NCBI RefSeq assembly: GCF_004135675.1
Contig: NZ_QHLX01000002.1
Coordinates: 248,001 to 312,000 of the forward strand
Direction: 5' to 3'
Length of the DNA: 64,000 nt
DNA from: Marinitoga lauensis
Lineage (GTDB): Bacteria; Thermotogota; Thermotogae; Petrotogales; Petrotogaceae
Shown here in pieces: positions 1 through 9,593 of the stretch. Position numbers and translations under genes: made by a program. Under the pieces are notes generated by a model. That model did no database searches, was not told the DNA's origin, and saw nothing but the letters and a program-made list of their open reading frames with translations. Numbering within the stretch: position 1 is the stretch's first letter; each line of letters opens with the position of its first letter.

Positions 1-52
1 TCCATGAGGAAGATATTAAAGTCATAACAACAATATAAATATATGACATCAT
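1..52 (-). CDS. MreD-like protein, N-terminal fragment (runs off window start)
   Basis: Only the first 17 codons are inside the window. On the minus strand an ATG at 52-50 overlaps the stop codon of the mreC-like gene in an ATGA arrangement, and the frame stays open to the window edge with a hydrophobic start (MMSYIYIVVMT). The position directly after mreB and mreC is that of mreD, an integral membrane component of the rod-shape (elongation) complex. The identity is inferred from position and hydrophobicity only; there is too little sequence to confirm the family. Confidence 0.5.
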   Translation of the reverse strand, partial: MMSYIYIVVMTLISSSW

Positions 53-729
53 TTCACCCCAAATTCACTAAAAAGAATAATTTTATCGTCTAATTTTGTT
101 GGATATAAATAATAAATAGTGTTAGATTTTTTATAAACTTTTCCTTTTATTATTAATGTTCTGTTTATCCAATTTGATTTTGATATGGTTAAAGTGACTT
201 CTTCTCCATTATCAAAAACAGAAAAACCTTCTGGAATATTTATGAAAATATTTCCATTGCCACTTTCTTTTATCAATAGTTCAATATTCTTATATGAACC
301 AAAAATTTCGTGATTACCCCATCCTAATTTTTTAATTACTTTATTATTTTTTAAAGAACTATCTACAAAACCAATAATCATTCCATTTTTAGTAAATGCA
401 ATCTCATTATTTTTCACATCTTTGCTTGTTTTTACATAATAATATTTGGTATCTTCATTTATAAAAATCCCCGGGATTAAAGATAATTTTAAATCTATAT
501 TTTCATTTTTAATCTGTATATATCTGGTATAATCAGATATAATATTATCCAAATTTTCTAAATATTCTGCATTTTTAGTTAATAATAAATAATTATTTCT
601 TATTTCAAAAAAAACAATATCCAGAGGATAATTTACTCTGGATATAATAGAATTAATATAAGGGAATAATGTAGAGATTATTGAAATAAATAGCAATATT
701 ATAGTATAAGATATAAATTTTCTAAACAT
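49..729 (-). CDS. mreC: Rod shape-determining protein MreC-like
   Basis: The protein has 226 residues, with an N-terminal membrane anchor at about residues 6-25, a short helical stretch around 40-75 and a beta-rich periplasmic part, the layout of MreC, which links the MreB cytoskeleton to peptidoglycan synthases. It starts one base after the mreB stop, with its ribosome binding site (AGAGGT) inside the end of mreB, so the two are translationally coupled; the next gene overlaps by ATGA. It is shorter than typical MreC (about 270-300 residues) and divergent in sequence. Assignment rests mainly on topology and operon position. Confidence 0.75.
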   Translation of the reverse strand: MFRKFISYTIILLFISIISTLFPYINSIISRVNYPLDIVFFEIRNNYLLLTKNAEYLENLDNIISDYTRYIQIKNENIDLKLSLIPGIFINEDTKYYYVKTSKDVKNNEIAFTKNGMIIGFVDSSLKNNKVIKKLGWGNHEIFGSYKNIELLIKESGNGNIFINIPEGFSVFDNGEEVTLTISKSNWINRTLIIKGKVYKKSNTIYYLYPTKLDDKIILFSEFGVK

Positions 730-730
730 A

Positions 731-1741
731 TTACCTCTGTAATTTAGCTAAATTCTCTAAAATTTTAATTTTATCAAGTACCATACCAGCTCCTCTGGCA
801 ACAGCAGTTAAAGGATCTTCTGCGACAATAACCTTGATTTTGGTTTCATGTTCGATTAATTCTTTTAAACCCTTTAATAATGCACCACCACCGGAGAGAT
901 ATATACCTTTCATGACAATATCTGTTAAAAGTTCTGGTGGTGTTTCTTCAACAGTCAATTTTATTTGTTCCACAATCTTTGAAACGGGATTGCTTATAGC
1001 CTCCCTTATTTCAAAACCTTTTAATATTATATTTTTTGGAAGACCGGATAAGATATCTCTCCCAATAATTTCAATTTCTTCATTATCATAATCTTCATTG
1101 GGCCAGGTATTACCTATTCTCTTTTTAATTTTTTCTGCTGTTCTTTCACCAATAAGAAGACTGGCTTTATCTTTAACGTAATTTATAATAGCTTCATCAA
1201 GCTCATCACCGGCTATTCTAATAGATTTTGAAAGAACGATACTTCCAAGAGAAATAACAGCAATTTCCGTTGTTCCTCCACCAATATCAACAACCATATT
1301 TCCTGACGGTTCTTCAACATTTAATCCAACTCCAATGGCTGTTGCCATTGCTTCCTCAATCAAAAAAGCTTTTCCAGCTCCAGCATCTAATGTTGCTTTG
1401 TGTAAAGCACTTCTTTCGACCTCTGTAGCATCAGTTGGTACCCCAACTACTACAGTTGGTTTAAAAAAAGTGAATGATCCAACAGAGGCATTTATAAAAT
1501 ATTTTAACATAGCCAATGCAGTATTATAATCAGCAATAACACCATCTTTTAATGGTCTAACAGCTATTATATTAGCAGGAGTTTTACCTATCATTTTTTT
1601 TGCTTCTTTTCCAACAGTTAAAATTTCCTTAGTATCCTTTTCTATAGCAATAACAGATGGTTCGTTAACAACAATACCTTTTCCCTTTACATAAACTAAA
1701 GTATTAGCAGTTCCCAAATCTATACCAATATTCGCTCTCAT
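731..1741 (-). CDS. mreB: Rod shape-determining protein MreB (bacterial actin)
   Basis: This 336-residue protein has all the actin-fold nucleotide motifs of MreB: the phosphate-1 loop GIDLGTANT near residues 6-14, [11 protein letters not shown] near 152 and the adenosine motif [11 protein letters not shown] near 283. MreB forms membrane-associated filaments that guide lateral cell-wall synthesis. Length matches the family (330-345). A strong AGGAGG lies 7 bases before the ATG. It is the first gene of a minus-strand mreBCD operon. The 480 bases upstream hold no gene but contain a copy of the 205-bp dispersed repeat. Identification is secure. Confidence 0.97.
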   Translation of the reverse strand: MRANIGIDLGTANTLVYVKGKGIVVNEPSVIAIEKDTKEILTVGKEAKKMIGKTPANIIAVRPLKDGVIADYNTALAMLKYFINASVGSFTFFKPTVVVGVPTDATEVERSALHKATLDAGAGKAFLIEEAMATAIGVGLNVEEPSGNMVVDIGGGTTEIAVISLGSIVLSKSIRIAGDELDEAIINYVKDKASLLIGERTAEKIKKRIGNTWPNEDYDNEEIEIIGRDILSGLPKNIILKGFEIREAISNPVSKIVEQIKLTVEETPPELLTDIVMKGIYLSGGGALLKGLKELIEHETKIKVIVAEDPLTAVARGAGMVLDKIKILENLAKLQR

Positions 1742-1830
1742 TTCAAATCCTCCTGAAATTTTTTGTTTTACAAATTATACCACATTACAAGTCTTTTGAC
1801 AAAATAATTTCTAAACTTTGTAATTATGAA

Positions 1831-2033
1831 CAAAATAAAATAATCAAAATAATACTCGCTCATCGGGTGAAAATTCTAAATCCTCAAAAATGTTCATTCC
1901 TGCCTGCCGTTCAGACTCACATCCATGTTCGGCTTCACTCAATTTTGCATCCATGCAAAATTGACAGGCTTCATTCACATTTTTTCGGGAATTTTCAAGG
2001 ATTCGTTCATATTATTTTTCTTATTTTATTTTG
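1831..2033 (+). repeat. Dispersed 205-bp palindromic intergenic element, copy A
   Basis: The element begins with CAAAATAAAATA and ends with its exact reverse complement TATTTTATTTTG. Inside are nested complementary arms (TGAAAATTC with GAATTTTCA; AAAAATGT with ACATTTTT; GCCTG with CAGGC) and an inner hairpin TCAATTTTGCAT-CC-ATGCAAAATTGA at about 1938-1963. It is roughly 80-85 percent identical to copies at 17312-17513 and 21019-21226 and is the most diverged of the three. It lies between the divergently spaced mreB promoter side and the ruvC 3' end. Short open frames within it are by-products of the repeat. Function unknown. Confidence 0.9.
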
Positions 2034-2177
2034 ACTATTATTAATATAATTAAAGAAACAAATATAAAATATAAATGGAATAAAAAATAAAGTGAATGAA
2101 GACTCTAAATTCGCTCTATTCTTTCGCTTCTCTAAAGGATATATATATTAAAAAATAATTATAATAAAAAATTTTTT

Positions 2178-2204
2178 AAAACTCCTTCACGAAGGGAAGA
2201 GTTT
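2178..2204 (-). terminator. Probable terminator hairpin after ruvC
   Basis: On the minus strand AAACTC and GAGTTT arms flank a CTTC/GAAG core just past the ruvC stop, followed by TAAAAAATTTTT. The core resembles the GCGAAG-type palindromes found elsewhere in the window. The rest of 2034-2219 is AT-rich with nothing else recognisable. Confidence 0.6.
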
Positions 2205-2219
2205 AAGAATTATTAAAAG

Positions 2220-2693
2220 TTATGACCTTCTATAATTTCCGTGACAAAAGGCAATAGCAAGCGCATCTGCAGCATCATCAGGTGTAGGATTTTTCTTTAG
2301 ATTAAAAATTACCTTCAACATTCTTTGAATCTGACCTTTTTCTGCTCTTCCATAACCTGTGATGGCCTGTTTTACCTGATAAGGAGTATATTCAAAAATA
2401 GGGATATTTGCTTTCTGTAAAGCCAATAAAATAACGCCTCTAGCTTCACCAACCTGAATAGCAGTTTTTACATTTTTGAAGAAAAAAAGGCTTTCAACTG
2501 CTGATTCATCAGGATTATACTCTTTAATTAAATTATTAAGTTTATCAAAAATCTCAAGAAGTCGGGCATTTAAATCAGCTTTTTTATCAGTTTCTATAAC
2601 GCCAAAATCTATTAATCTAAAATTATTACCGATTTTTTCAATAATTCCAAATCCAATTCTTCCATATCCTGGATCAATTCCCAATATTCGCAT
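2220..2693 (-). CDS. ruvC: Crossover junction endodeoxyribonuclease RuvC
   Basis: The 157-residue protein begins with the RNase H-like strand MRILGIDPGYG and carries the four acidic catalytic residues expected of RuvC: D7, E67, D140 and D143 (motif DDAADAL). RuvC resolves Holliday junctions made during recombination, as a dimer working with RuvAB. Length fits the family (155-175). A GAGGTGA ribosome binding site lies just before the ATG. It is a single-gene unit here: mreB is 478 bases downstream and the next gene diverges on the other strand. Confidence 0.96.
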   Translation of the reverse strand: MRILGIDPGYGRIGFGIIEKIGNNFRLIDFGVIETDKKADLNARLLEIFDKLNNLIKEYNPDESAVESLFFFKNVKTAIQVGEARGVILLALQKANIPIFEYTPYQVKQAITGYGRAEKGQIQRMLKVIFNLKKNPTPDDAADALAIAFCHGNYRRS

Positions 2694-2839
2694 TATTCAC
2701 CTCATTTTTTCTTTTTCTATTCCTATCAGAATTATATCATGAAATAAAAAAAACATCTAATTTTTTTCGTCAAAATACGCAATTCCAAAGCAACTTTTGT
2801 GTTATAATTAAATTGAATTTAAGATAAATGGAGGTAAAT

Positions 2840-4201
2840 ATGAAAAAGATATTGATCATTTATTTTCTATTTTTGGTAACTATTTCATTTTCAAACATAA
2901 TATGGGAAATAAATCCATCTAATTTTAAAGTAGTTGAATATAATAAATTTTTGACTCTATCATGGAATATAAACGAAAAAGCAAATTACTATAGTCTATA
3001 TTTTGGTGAAAACGAAAAAGGCTTAAAATTAATATATAATGGAGAAAAAACGAAGTATATAATAAAAGGCTTAAAGCCTAATAAAAATTATTATTGGAAA
3101 ATAAAAGTATATACAAAAAACGATATTATAGAATCTGAAATATTCAGGTTTTATCTACAATTGAAAAAACCAGAGATAAAAAATGTATATCCAAATTTCA
3201 AACATGATTTAGAACCAGATAATGTTATTTTTAAATGGAATCTAAATTATTCTATAAATTATACAATAACCATCATATTGTATAAAAATAATGAAAAAAT
3301 CATCGAAAAAAAACTTTTTAAAAATGAATACACTATGAACTTGATTCCAGGAACGAATTATAAATGGTATATAATATTAAATGATGAATTTGAAAATAAA
3401 TATACATTTGGACCATACATTTTTTCCACAAAACCTTTTAACTTTTTAATGAATCTAAAAAATACAATATACGAAATAAAAACATATGGTGAATATCTTG
3501 AGAAAAAGCCTATATATACTTTAAATAACGATATAGAATCATTTTATGAATATAAAAATTTTATTATATTAAAAACAGAAAATGGAATAGAAATAGTTCA
3601 TAAAAGCGGAAAAAAGACATCTGAAATTACTGTTAAAAATATAAAGGACTATCATATAGAAAAAGGAAAAAATGAACTATTATTATATGTGGTAAATGGA
3701 GAGGGTTTAAAGGTTTTTGATATAACAAATCCTTACTATCCTTTTTTAAAAAAAGAAATTATAGGCGATTTTATATCCGTATCTTCAAATGATTTTAGTA
3801 TAATTCTTTTATCAAAAAATAATCTGGTATTAATGGATAAAAACTATAAAATATATGCCAAAAAAGGAATAGAACAATTAAAAAAAATAATTTATAATGA
3901 TGATAAAATGGCTATTATTGTGCTGGCAGATAAATTGATAAAATGTGAATACAAAAATGGAATGATATATTATAAAAAAGAATTAGCATTATCAAAAATA
4001 ACTTCATATGATATATACAAAAATAAAATAGCCTTTTTAACCTTTAACAATGAAATATATGTATATAATATGGATTTTGATCTTCTTGATTATACTTATT
4101 TAAAAGAAAAAATCAAAACGATAAAACTATACAATAATCTTATTTATTATTATTCTGATAATTTGAAATTTATGGAGATGAATAATTCAGGAAGGAAGTG
4201 A
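2840..4201 (+). CDS. Secreted or anchored protein with fibronectin-III-like domains, function unknown
   Basis: The start is placed at 2840 because an upstream in-frame ATG at 2828 is immediately followed by GGAGGT, which is the ribosome binding site for 2840. The 453-residue product opens with a signal peptide (MKKILIIYFLF, cleaved around residue 18), followed by two FN3-like beta modules at about 28-95 and 105-195 (repeated YY/NYxWKIxV endings), then a C-terminal half with repeating short strands that could be a beta-propeller. An extended -10 (TATAAT at 2803-2808) precedes it. It overlaps the next gene slightly. I do not recognise a specific family. Confidence 0.7.
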   Translation: MKKILIIYFLFLVTISFSNIIWEINPSNFKVVEYNKFLTLSWNINEKANYYSLYFGENEKGLKLIYNGEKTKYIIKGLKPNKNYYWKIKVYTKNDIIESEIFRFYLQLKKPEIKNVYPNFKHDLEPDNVIFKWNLNYSINYTITIILYKNNEKIIEKKLFKNEYTMNLIPGTNYKWYIILNDEFENKYTFGPYIFSTKPFNFLMNLKNTIYEIKTYGEYLEKKPIYTLNNDIESFYEYKNFIILKTENGIEIVHKSGKKTSEITVKNIKDYHIEKGKNELLLYVVNGEGLKVFDITNPYYPFLKKEIIGDFISVSSNDFSIILLSKNNLVLMDKNYKIYAKKGIEQLKKIIYNDDKMAIIVLADKLIKCEYKNGMIYYKKELALSKITSYDIYKNKIAFLTFNNEIYVYNMDFDLLDYTYLKEKIKTIKLYNNLIYYYSDNLKFMEMNNSGRK

Positions 4202-4206
4202 TTTTT

Positions 4207-5631
4207 TTGATTGCCGTAATAGGTGGGGGAATAGTAGGTACCCTTATAGCAAGGGAACTGAACAAATATGTAGAAGATGTATGGCTTTTTGAAGCAAAAA
4301 CAAATTTTGGTATGGGGGTAACAAAATCTAATTCTGCGATTCTACATGGTGGATATGATGATCCACCAGGAAGTTTAAGAGCTCAATTATGTTATAAAGG
4401 GAATCAGCTATATACACAATTGCAAAAAGAACTGAATTTTGATTTAAAAAGAGTGGGGTCACATGTTGTTGCTATTGAAGATGAAGAAACCAAATATATT
4501 TATGAACTGGTAAAAAAAGCAGAGAAAAATGGTGTAAAAGAGGTTAGAGTAGTTGAAAAACTTGAATTACTTGAAATGGAAAAAAATATTAATCCTAAAG
4601 CCAAACGATCGTTATTTTGTGAAATAGCAGGTATTTTTGATCCGTGGATAGTTGCCATGCAAGCAGCAAAGTCAGTTAGAATAAATGGTGGAAGAACATT
4701 AATAAAAAAACGTCTTGTTGAAGTTGAAAAGAAAAATGGAAAATTTTTACTCAGGTTTCAGGATAAATCAGAGTATTTTGCTGATCTCGTTATTAATGCA
4801 GCTGGGTTATTCGCAGATGATGTGGCTAAATTATTTGGTGATGAAGTTCCAGAAATTTTTCCTGTAAAAGGAGAATATTTTTTACTATCAAAAGATTTCC
4901 AATATGTAAATTCAACTATTTTTCCTGTGCCAACAGGGATTTCAAAGGGTTGTCTGGTTTTACCAACAGTGGATGGTGGATTTTTAGTAGGGCCAAATGC
5001 CAATAGAGTTCTGTCCAAATATGACACAGCAACGACAAGGGAAGGACTTAATGAAATCAGGGAAAAAGGAACAAAACTTGTTCCAAATCTAAATTTCAGA
5101 AGACATCTTGTAAAAACATTTGCGGGTTTGAGACCAGAAACAGAAAAAAAGGATTTTCATATAGATGTTGGAAAAAGCGGGGCAATTCATGTATCTGGTA
5201 TCAGGTCTCCAGGATTAACCGCAGCACCTGCAATAGCTAAATATGTTGTTGAATATTTAATTCAGGAAAAAATAGGTATGAATTTATACAAAAGAGAAAA
5301 TTATATACCAGAAATAGAAAAAACACCACATCTGATTCATATTGATAGAAATGAATGGAATGATATTATTCAAAAAGATCCAGATGCTGGAGAAATGATC
5401 TGTCACTGTAATAAAGTGACAAAAAAAGAAATAATTGATGCTATAAAAAATGGAGCCAGAACATTAGATGATATTAAATTTATGACAAGGGCATCTTTTG
5501 GAGAATGTCAGGGAGGTTTTTGTACAGCAAAAATTTTAAAAATATTAGCAGAATATACTGGAAGAGATCCGAGAGAAATAAATCAAAATGAAGATGGATC
5601 ATGGATTGTGAATGCGAAGGTGAGAATATGA
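4207..5631 (+). CDS. Glycerol-3-phosphate dehydrogenase-like FAD oxidoreductase with BFD-type [2Fe-2S] domain
   Basis: An N-terminal DAO-type FAD fold (GGGIVG) covers about the first 370 residues. The C-terminal 90 residues carry two cysteine pairs, CHC in MICHCNKV and CQGGFC, typical of the BFD-like [2Fe-2S] domain fused to GlpA-like dehydrogenases. Likely reaction: oxidation of glycerol-3-phosphate to dihydroxyacetone phosphate, with electrons passed through the partner flavoprotein. A TTG start at 4207 is preferred because GGGIVG then lies at the usual distance; a GTG at 4198 is possible. It overlaps the next gene by ATGA, forming a three-gene set with a DUF1667 protein. Confidence 0.85.
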   Translation: MIAVIGGGIVGTLIARELNKYVEDVWLFEAKTNFGMGVTKSNSAILHGGYDDPPGSLRAQLCYKGNQLYTQLQKELNFDLKRVGSHVVAIEDEETKYIYELVKKAEKNGVKEVRVVEKLELLEMEKNINPKAKRSLFCEIAGIFDPWIVAMQAAKSVRINGGRTLIKKRLVEVEKKNGKFLLRFQDKSEYFADLVINAAGLFADDVAKLFGDEVPEIFPVKGEYFLLSKDFQYVNSTIFPVPTGISKGCLVLPTVDGGFLVGPNANRVLSKYDTATTREGLNEIREKGTKLVPNLNFRRHLVKTFAGLRPETEKKDFHIDVGKSGAIHVSGIRSPGLTAAPAIAKYVVEYLIQEKIGMNLYKRENYIPEIEKTPHLIHIDRNEWNDIIQKDPDAGEMICHCNKVTKKEIIDAIKNGARTLDDIKFMTRASFGECQGGFCTAKILKILAEYTGRDPREINQNEDGSWIVNAKVRI

Positions 5632-6848
5632 AATATAAAACAGATGTTGTTGTCATAGGTGGCGGCGCAGCAGGAATGGCTGCAGCATATAGAGCAAAAA
5701 AAGAAGGGGTTGATGTAATACTTCTAGAAAGAGATGAGGATACAGGAGGAGTTTTAAATCAGTGTATTCATAATGGTTTTGGCTTACAATATTTCAAAAA
5801 GGATTTAACAGGTCCGGAATTTAAAGAATATGCAAAAGAAAGATTAGAAGATATTGAGATATTATTTGGAACATATGTACTTGAAGTAAGAAATGACAGG
5901 ACAATTATTTTTGTTGATAGAAGAGGAATTCATGAAATAGAGACAAAGGCGTTGGTTATGGCAACAGGTGCCAGAGAAAGGCATTTTAATTCATTACCTG
6001 TTCCAGGAAAAAGAATAACAGGCGTCTTTACAGCTGGATTGGCTCAAAGATTTATCAATCTTGAAAATTTAAAACCTGGAAGTAAAGCTGTAATTCTTGG
6101 TTCTGGGGATATAGGGCTTATAATGGCAAGAAGGCTTACACTCGAAGGAATAAAGGTTGAAGCAGTACTGGAAATCATGCCATATCCTGGAGGTCTTGAA
6201 AGAAATGTTCAACAATGTTTGAAAGATTTTGGTATTCCATTATATTTGTCTCATACTGTTACTGCAATTGAAGGTGACAGAAGATTAGAAAAAGTAATAG
6301 CTGCTCAGGTAGATTATAAATGGGATCCTATTCCTGGAACGGAAAAGGAATTTGAAGTAGATACATTAATTACATCTGTTGGGCTTATTCCACAAACCAA
6401 ACCTGTTGATTTTGTTGAAACTGATCCGGGATTTTTAGTTTCAAATACGAATCAAACAAGTGAAGATTGGATATTTGCTGCAGGAAATTGTACTGTGATA
6501 TTTGACCTGGTGGATTACGTAGCAAAAGAAGGTGAAAAAGCAGGAAAATATGCAGCAATGTATGCTAAAGGTGAATATAAAAAGGGCAAAAAAGTAAAAG
6601 TAAGAAAAGGCGAAAATATAGGAGTTATTCATCCTATATATATAGATCCAACGCAGGAATCAACATTATATATAAGGGTATCAAAAGTTTTTGATAGAGC
6701 AAATATAAAAGTGTTACCATTAGACGTTGAAGTAATTGAAGATGAAGCAAGACCGCCAGAAATGATAGTGGTTAAATTAAAACCATTTGATGAAAATATA
6801 GATGAAATCGAGGTGATGGCAGATGAGCTCATCTCAAAACTTGGTTAA
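5628..6848 (+). CDS. NAD(P)/FAD-dependent oxidoreductase, partner of the glycerol-3-phosphate dehydrogenase
   Basis: This 406-residue flavoprotein has an FAD-binding GGGAAG near residue 12 and a second Rossmann motif, ILGSGDIGL, near 160, as in pyridine-nucleotide-disulfide oxidoreductases, but lacks the redox-active CxxxxC disulfide. Start at 5628 (ATG overlapping the upstream TGA, ribosome binding site AAGGTGAG) is chosen over an in-frame ATG at 5601. In Thermotogota and Firmicutes such proteins sit between a GlpA-like dehydrogenase and a DUF1667 protein, as here, suggesting a multi-subunit electron-transfer complex. The acceptor cannot be told from sequence. Confidence 0.85.
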   Translation: MKYKTDVVVIGGGAAGMAAAYRAKKEGVDVILLERDEDTGGVLNQCIHNGFGLQYFKKDLTGPEFKEYAKERLEDIEILFGTYVLEVRNDRTIIFVDRRGIHEIETKALVMATGARERHFNSLPVPGKRITGVFTAGLAQRFINLENLKPGSKAVILGSGDIGLIMARRLTLEGIKVEAVLEIMPYPGGLERNVQQCLKDFGIPLYLSHTVTAIEGDRRLEKVIAAQVDYKWDPIPGTEKEFEVDTLITSVGLIPQTKPVDFVETDPGFLVSNTNQTSEDWIFAAGNCTVIFDLVDYVAKEGEKAGKYAAMYAKGEYKKGKKVKVRKGENIGVIHPIYIDPTQESTLYIRVSKVFDRANIKVLPLDVEVIEDEARPPEMIVVKLKPFDENIDEIEVMADELISKLG

Positions 6849-7206
6849 GGAACTTACATGTGTAAGGTGTCCTCTTGGATGTAAAGTAAAAATTGAGTAT
6901 ACAAAAGAATTGGAAGTCTTAAATATATCAGGTAATAAATGTCCTAGAGGAAGGGAATATGCTATTCAGGAAATAAGTGATCCACATAGAATACTTGTTA
7001 CAAGTATAAAAGTAAAAAAAGGTAAATATTTACTGGCTTCAGTAAAAACCACTGATGCTATACCTTTAAGGCTATTTGATGAAGCGATGAAAATAATAGA
7101 AAAATTAGAAGTCGAGGCTCCAGTGAAAAGAGGCGATATAATAATAAAGAACTTTTTAGAAACAGGAACCAATTTAATTGTTACAAGAAGTGTTGAAAGG
7201 TTGTGA
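6823..7206 (+). CDS. DUF1667 family small cysteine-rich protein
   Basis: The 127-residue protein has four cysteines in its first 40 residues (CVRCPLGC and NKCPRG), a likely metal or iron-sulfur site, then a basic beta-rich region. DUF1667 proteins are regularly the third gene after the two flavoproteins of this glycerol-3-phosphate oxidoreductase cluster and probably serve as an accessory electron-carrier subunit. The start overlaps the previous gene by 26 bases and has its own GAGGTG ribosome binding site. Family assignment is confident; biochemical role is inference. Confidence 0.85.
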   Translation: MSSSQNLVKELTCVRCPLGCKVKIEYTKELEVLNISGNKCPRGREYAIQEISDPHRILVTSIKVKKGKYLLASVKTTDAIPLRLFDEAMKIIEKLEVEAPVKRGDIIIKNFLETGTNLIVTRSVERL

Positions 7207-7209
7207 AAC

Positions 7210-8676
7210 ATGGAATCAAAAAATATGGTTATTGAAACATATTCAAAAATTTCTGACCTTGTAATGGAGCTCAGTTCGTTAAATAGTCTAAATCAAATTG
7301 AAGACTCTATACACGCAATTATAAATAAGTTAATTCCAATAAAAGAAGAATATTTTTTAAAACCAGATGGTGATAACTATATTGAAATTGACAATAAAAA
7401 TATATCAGAAGAAATCAAAGATTTAGCTGCATGGGCAGCTAAATCTTTGAAAATTTCTATTTTCCCATTAGACAGTGGAGAAAATGCTTTAATATTACCT
7501 TTTTCAAAATCACAAAAATTAATGTTAGTCTACATTTGCAAAACAAATATAGAAGAAATTTCAAATGAAATAATGCTATTCTTAAATATTATGAGCTTTT
7601 TAACAGCTGCAATTATAGAAAATCTTCAGTTATATGAGGAAATTTTAAAAACCAGCGAAGTTATAGAAAAAAATAGAGATTTTTTGAATCAAATATTAAA
7701 TTCAATGATTAGTGGATTAGCTGTTTTTGATCAAAAGTACGAAAAGATATTTTTCAACTCTAATTTTTCAAAATTTGAAAGTGATTATGGGAATGCGTTA
7801 TTGGAATATATAAAAAGTGAATTGATAAATCTGGATGTAATTGGTGAAAAGCTGACAAAAGAGTTTGAAATAAAAAAACATTTTTTATCTATAGATTTTT
7901 TAAAGACTAAAGATGAAAATTATCTGGTTATAATTTCTGATATTACAGGAACAAAAGAACTTGAAAGATTGAAAAAAATAGATCAGATGAAAACAGAATT
8001 TTTATCGACAGTATCTCACGAGCTAAGGACACCATTGGCAGCTATTAAAGCATATTCTGAGTCAATAGTTGATAGTCTGGAAATATTGGATACAGAGACG
8101 TTAAAAGATTTTATGGAAACGATATTAAACGAAGCGGATCACCTTCAAAATTTACTTGATGAAATACTGGATTTTTCAAAATTAGAAATGAAAACTATAA
8201 ATATAAAAAAAGAAAAATTTTCTATTAATGAATTAATTGAAGAAATATATATAGCAAATAAGAATAAAGCAGAAATAAATGGGGTTAAATTATATAAGGT
8301 TTTACCAAAAGAAAATATAATTGTTAATTTAGATAGAACAAGGGTAAAACAAATATTGTCTAATTTAATTGACAATGCCATAAAATATTCTGATAAAAGA
8401 AAAGATTTAAAATTTATAAAAATAACAGTAAAAGATGAAAAAGATAGAGTATTGATATTAGTTGAAGATAATGGAATAGGAATAGCCAAAGAACATCATG
8501 ATAAAATCTTTGAAAAATTTTACAGAGTTGATTCATCATTGACATATGAAATATCAGGAACAGGAATTGGATTATCAGTGGTGAAGGAACTGGTAGAAAT
8601 TCAGGGCGGTAGAATATGGTTAAAAAGTGTTGAAGGAAAAGGGACGAGATTCTATATAGAGTTTAAAAAAGGATAG
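7210..8676 (+). CDS. Cytoplasmic sensor histidine kinase with PAS-like domain
   Basis: The 488-residue kinase has a GAF-like N-terminal region (about 1-145), a PAS-like segment (about 150-255), a HisKA domain with the phospho-acceptor H270 in TVSHELRTPL, and a HATPase domain with N box (LSNLIDNAIKYSD), G1 (VEDNGIGIA), F box (EKFYR) and G2 (SGTGIGLSV). No transmembrane helix is visible, so it senses an internal signal. No response regulator is adjacent, making it an orphan here. It follows the DUF1667 gene by three bases and is probably co-transcribed with it. Confidence 0.93.
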   Translation: MESKNMVIETYSKISDLVMELSSLNSLNQIEDSIHAIINKLIPIKEEYFLKPDGDNYIEIDNKNISEEIKDLAAWAAKSLKISIFPLDSGENALILPFSKSQKLMLVYICKTNIEEISNEIMLFLNIMSFLTAAIIENLQLYEEILKTSEVIEKNRDFLNQILNSMISGLAVFDQKYEKIFFNSNFSKFESDYGNALLEYIKSELINLDVIGEKLTKEFEIKKHFLSIDFLKTKDENYLVIISDITGTKELERLKKIDQMKTEFLSTVSHELRTPLAAIKAYSESIVDSLEILDTETLKDFMETILNEADHLQNLLDEILDFSKLEMKTINIKKEKFSINELIEEIYIANKNKAEINGVKLYKVLPKENIIVNLDRTRVKQILSNLIDNAIKYSDKRKDLKFIKITVKDEKDRVLILVEDNGIGIAKEHHDKIFEKFYRVDSSLTYEISGTGIGLSVVKELVEIQGGRIWLKSVEGKGTRFYIEFKKG

Positions 8677-8684
8677 TGATATAA

Positions 8685-9593
8685 ATGGCACCAACAATGA
8701 AAGAAATAATAAAAAAAATATCAGAATTACCCACTCCAGATTTTATATTAAAAAGAATAATGGATATAGCTTCTAACCCTTCATCAAATACCAAAGAGCT
8801 TGAAAGTGCTGTTTTGCAATCGCCACCATTAGTTGCAAAAATTTTAAAACTCAGTAATTCGGCATACTATGCATTACCGAGAAAAATAACAAAAGTATCT
8901 CAGGCAATAAACATTCTTGGATTTAAAACGGTAAGGAATTTAGCTCTTGGGATTTTTGTTGCTGACTCTTTTTTCAGGAGAGAATTTGAATTTCTGGATT
9001 CTAAGAAATTCTGGCAGCATAGTATTAGTGTAGCAATAGCTTCAGAGCAAATAGCTCAAATAGTCAATTATCCAGATAAAGAAGAAATATTTTTAAGTGG
9101 AATGTTGCATGATCTTGGCAAAATGGTAATGGGAATAATTACACCAGAAACAGTAGAGATGGTGTTAAATGTTGCAGAATATAAAAAGGTTTCATTTTCA
9201 AAAGCAGAAAATATGCTAAATGTAATGAGTCATCAAACATTGGGGAAAAATTTATTTGAAAACTGGAATTTACCAGAAAATGTTATATATACCGCTGCAT
9301 TTCATGATGATCCTGAAAACTTAAAGATTGATGCCTTTTCCATGAATGTATATATTGTTCATCTTGCAAATGTATCTATAAATTCAATATATTATGGGTA
9401 TTCAGGATGTTTTGATATACCTGTTCCATCAGATGTTGTATGGAATAAGTTTGATATGAACATAAAAAAATATATGAACTTTTTAAATAATTTAGAACAA
9501 AAATTAAACGAATCAAATGATTTTACCAATTTAGACACATTTATAGGAGATACAGAAGAAGAAGAAAAAGAGGAGGACGAAAAAAATGGCTAA
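8685..9593 (+). CDS. HDOD domain protein (signal-transduction output)
   Basis: This 302-residue protein opens with the HDOD signature (ELPTPDFILKRIMDIA, then LKLSNSAYYALPRKI) and has an HD-like LHDLGK near residue 145. HDOD proteins are catalytically dead or atypical relatives of HD phosphohydrolases that act in signalling and regulation. The C-terminus is very acidic (a run of E and D in the last 15 residues). It follows the histidine kinase by 8 bases and overlaps rbfA by 8, so a link with the kinase is plausible but only inferred from proximity. Confidence 0.88.
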   Translation: MAPTMKEIIKKISELPTPDFILKRIMDIASNPSSNTKELESAVLQSPPLVAKILKLSNSAYYALPRKITKVSQAINILGFKTVRNLALGIFVADSFFRREFEFLDSKKFWQHSISVAIASEQIAQIVNYPDKEEIFLSGMLHDLGKMVMGIITPETVEMVLNVAEYKKVSFSKAENMLNVMSHQTLGKNLFENWNLPENVIYTAAFHDDPENLKIDAFSMNVYIVHLANVSINSIYYGYSGCFDIPVPSDVVWNKFDMNIKKYMNFLNNLEQKLNESNDFTNLDTFIGDTEEEEKEEDEKNG

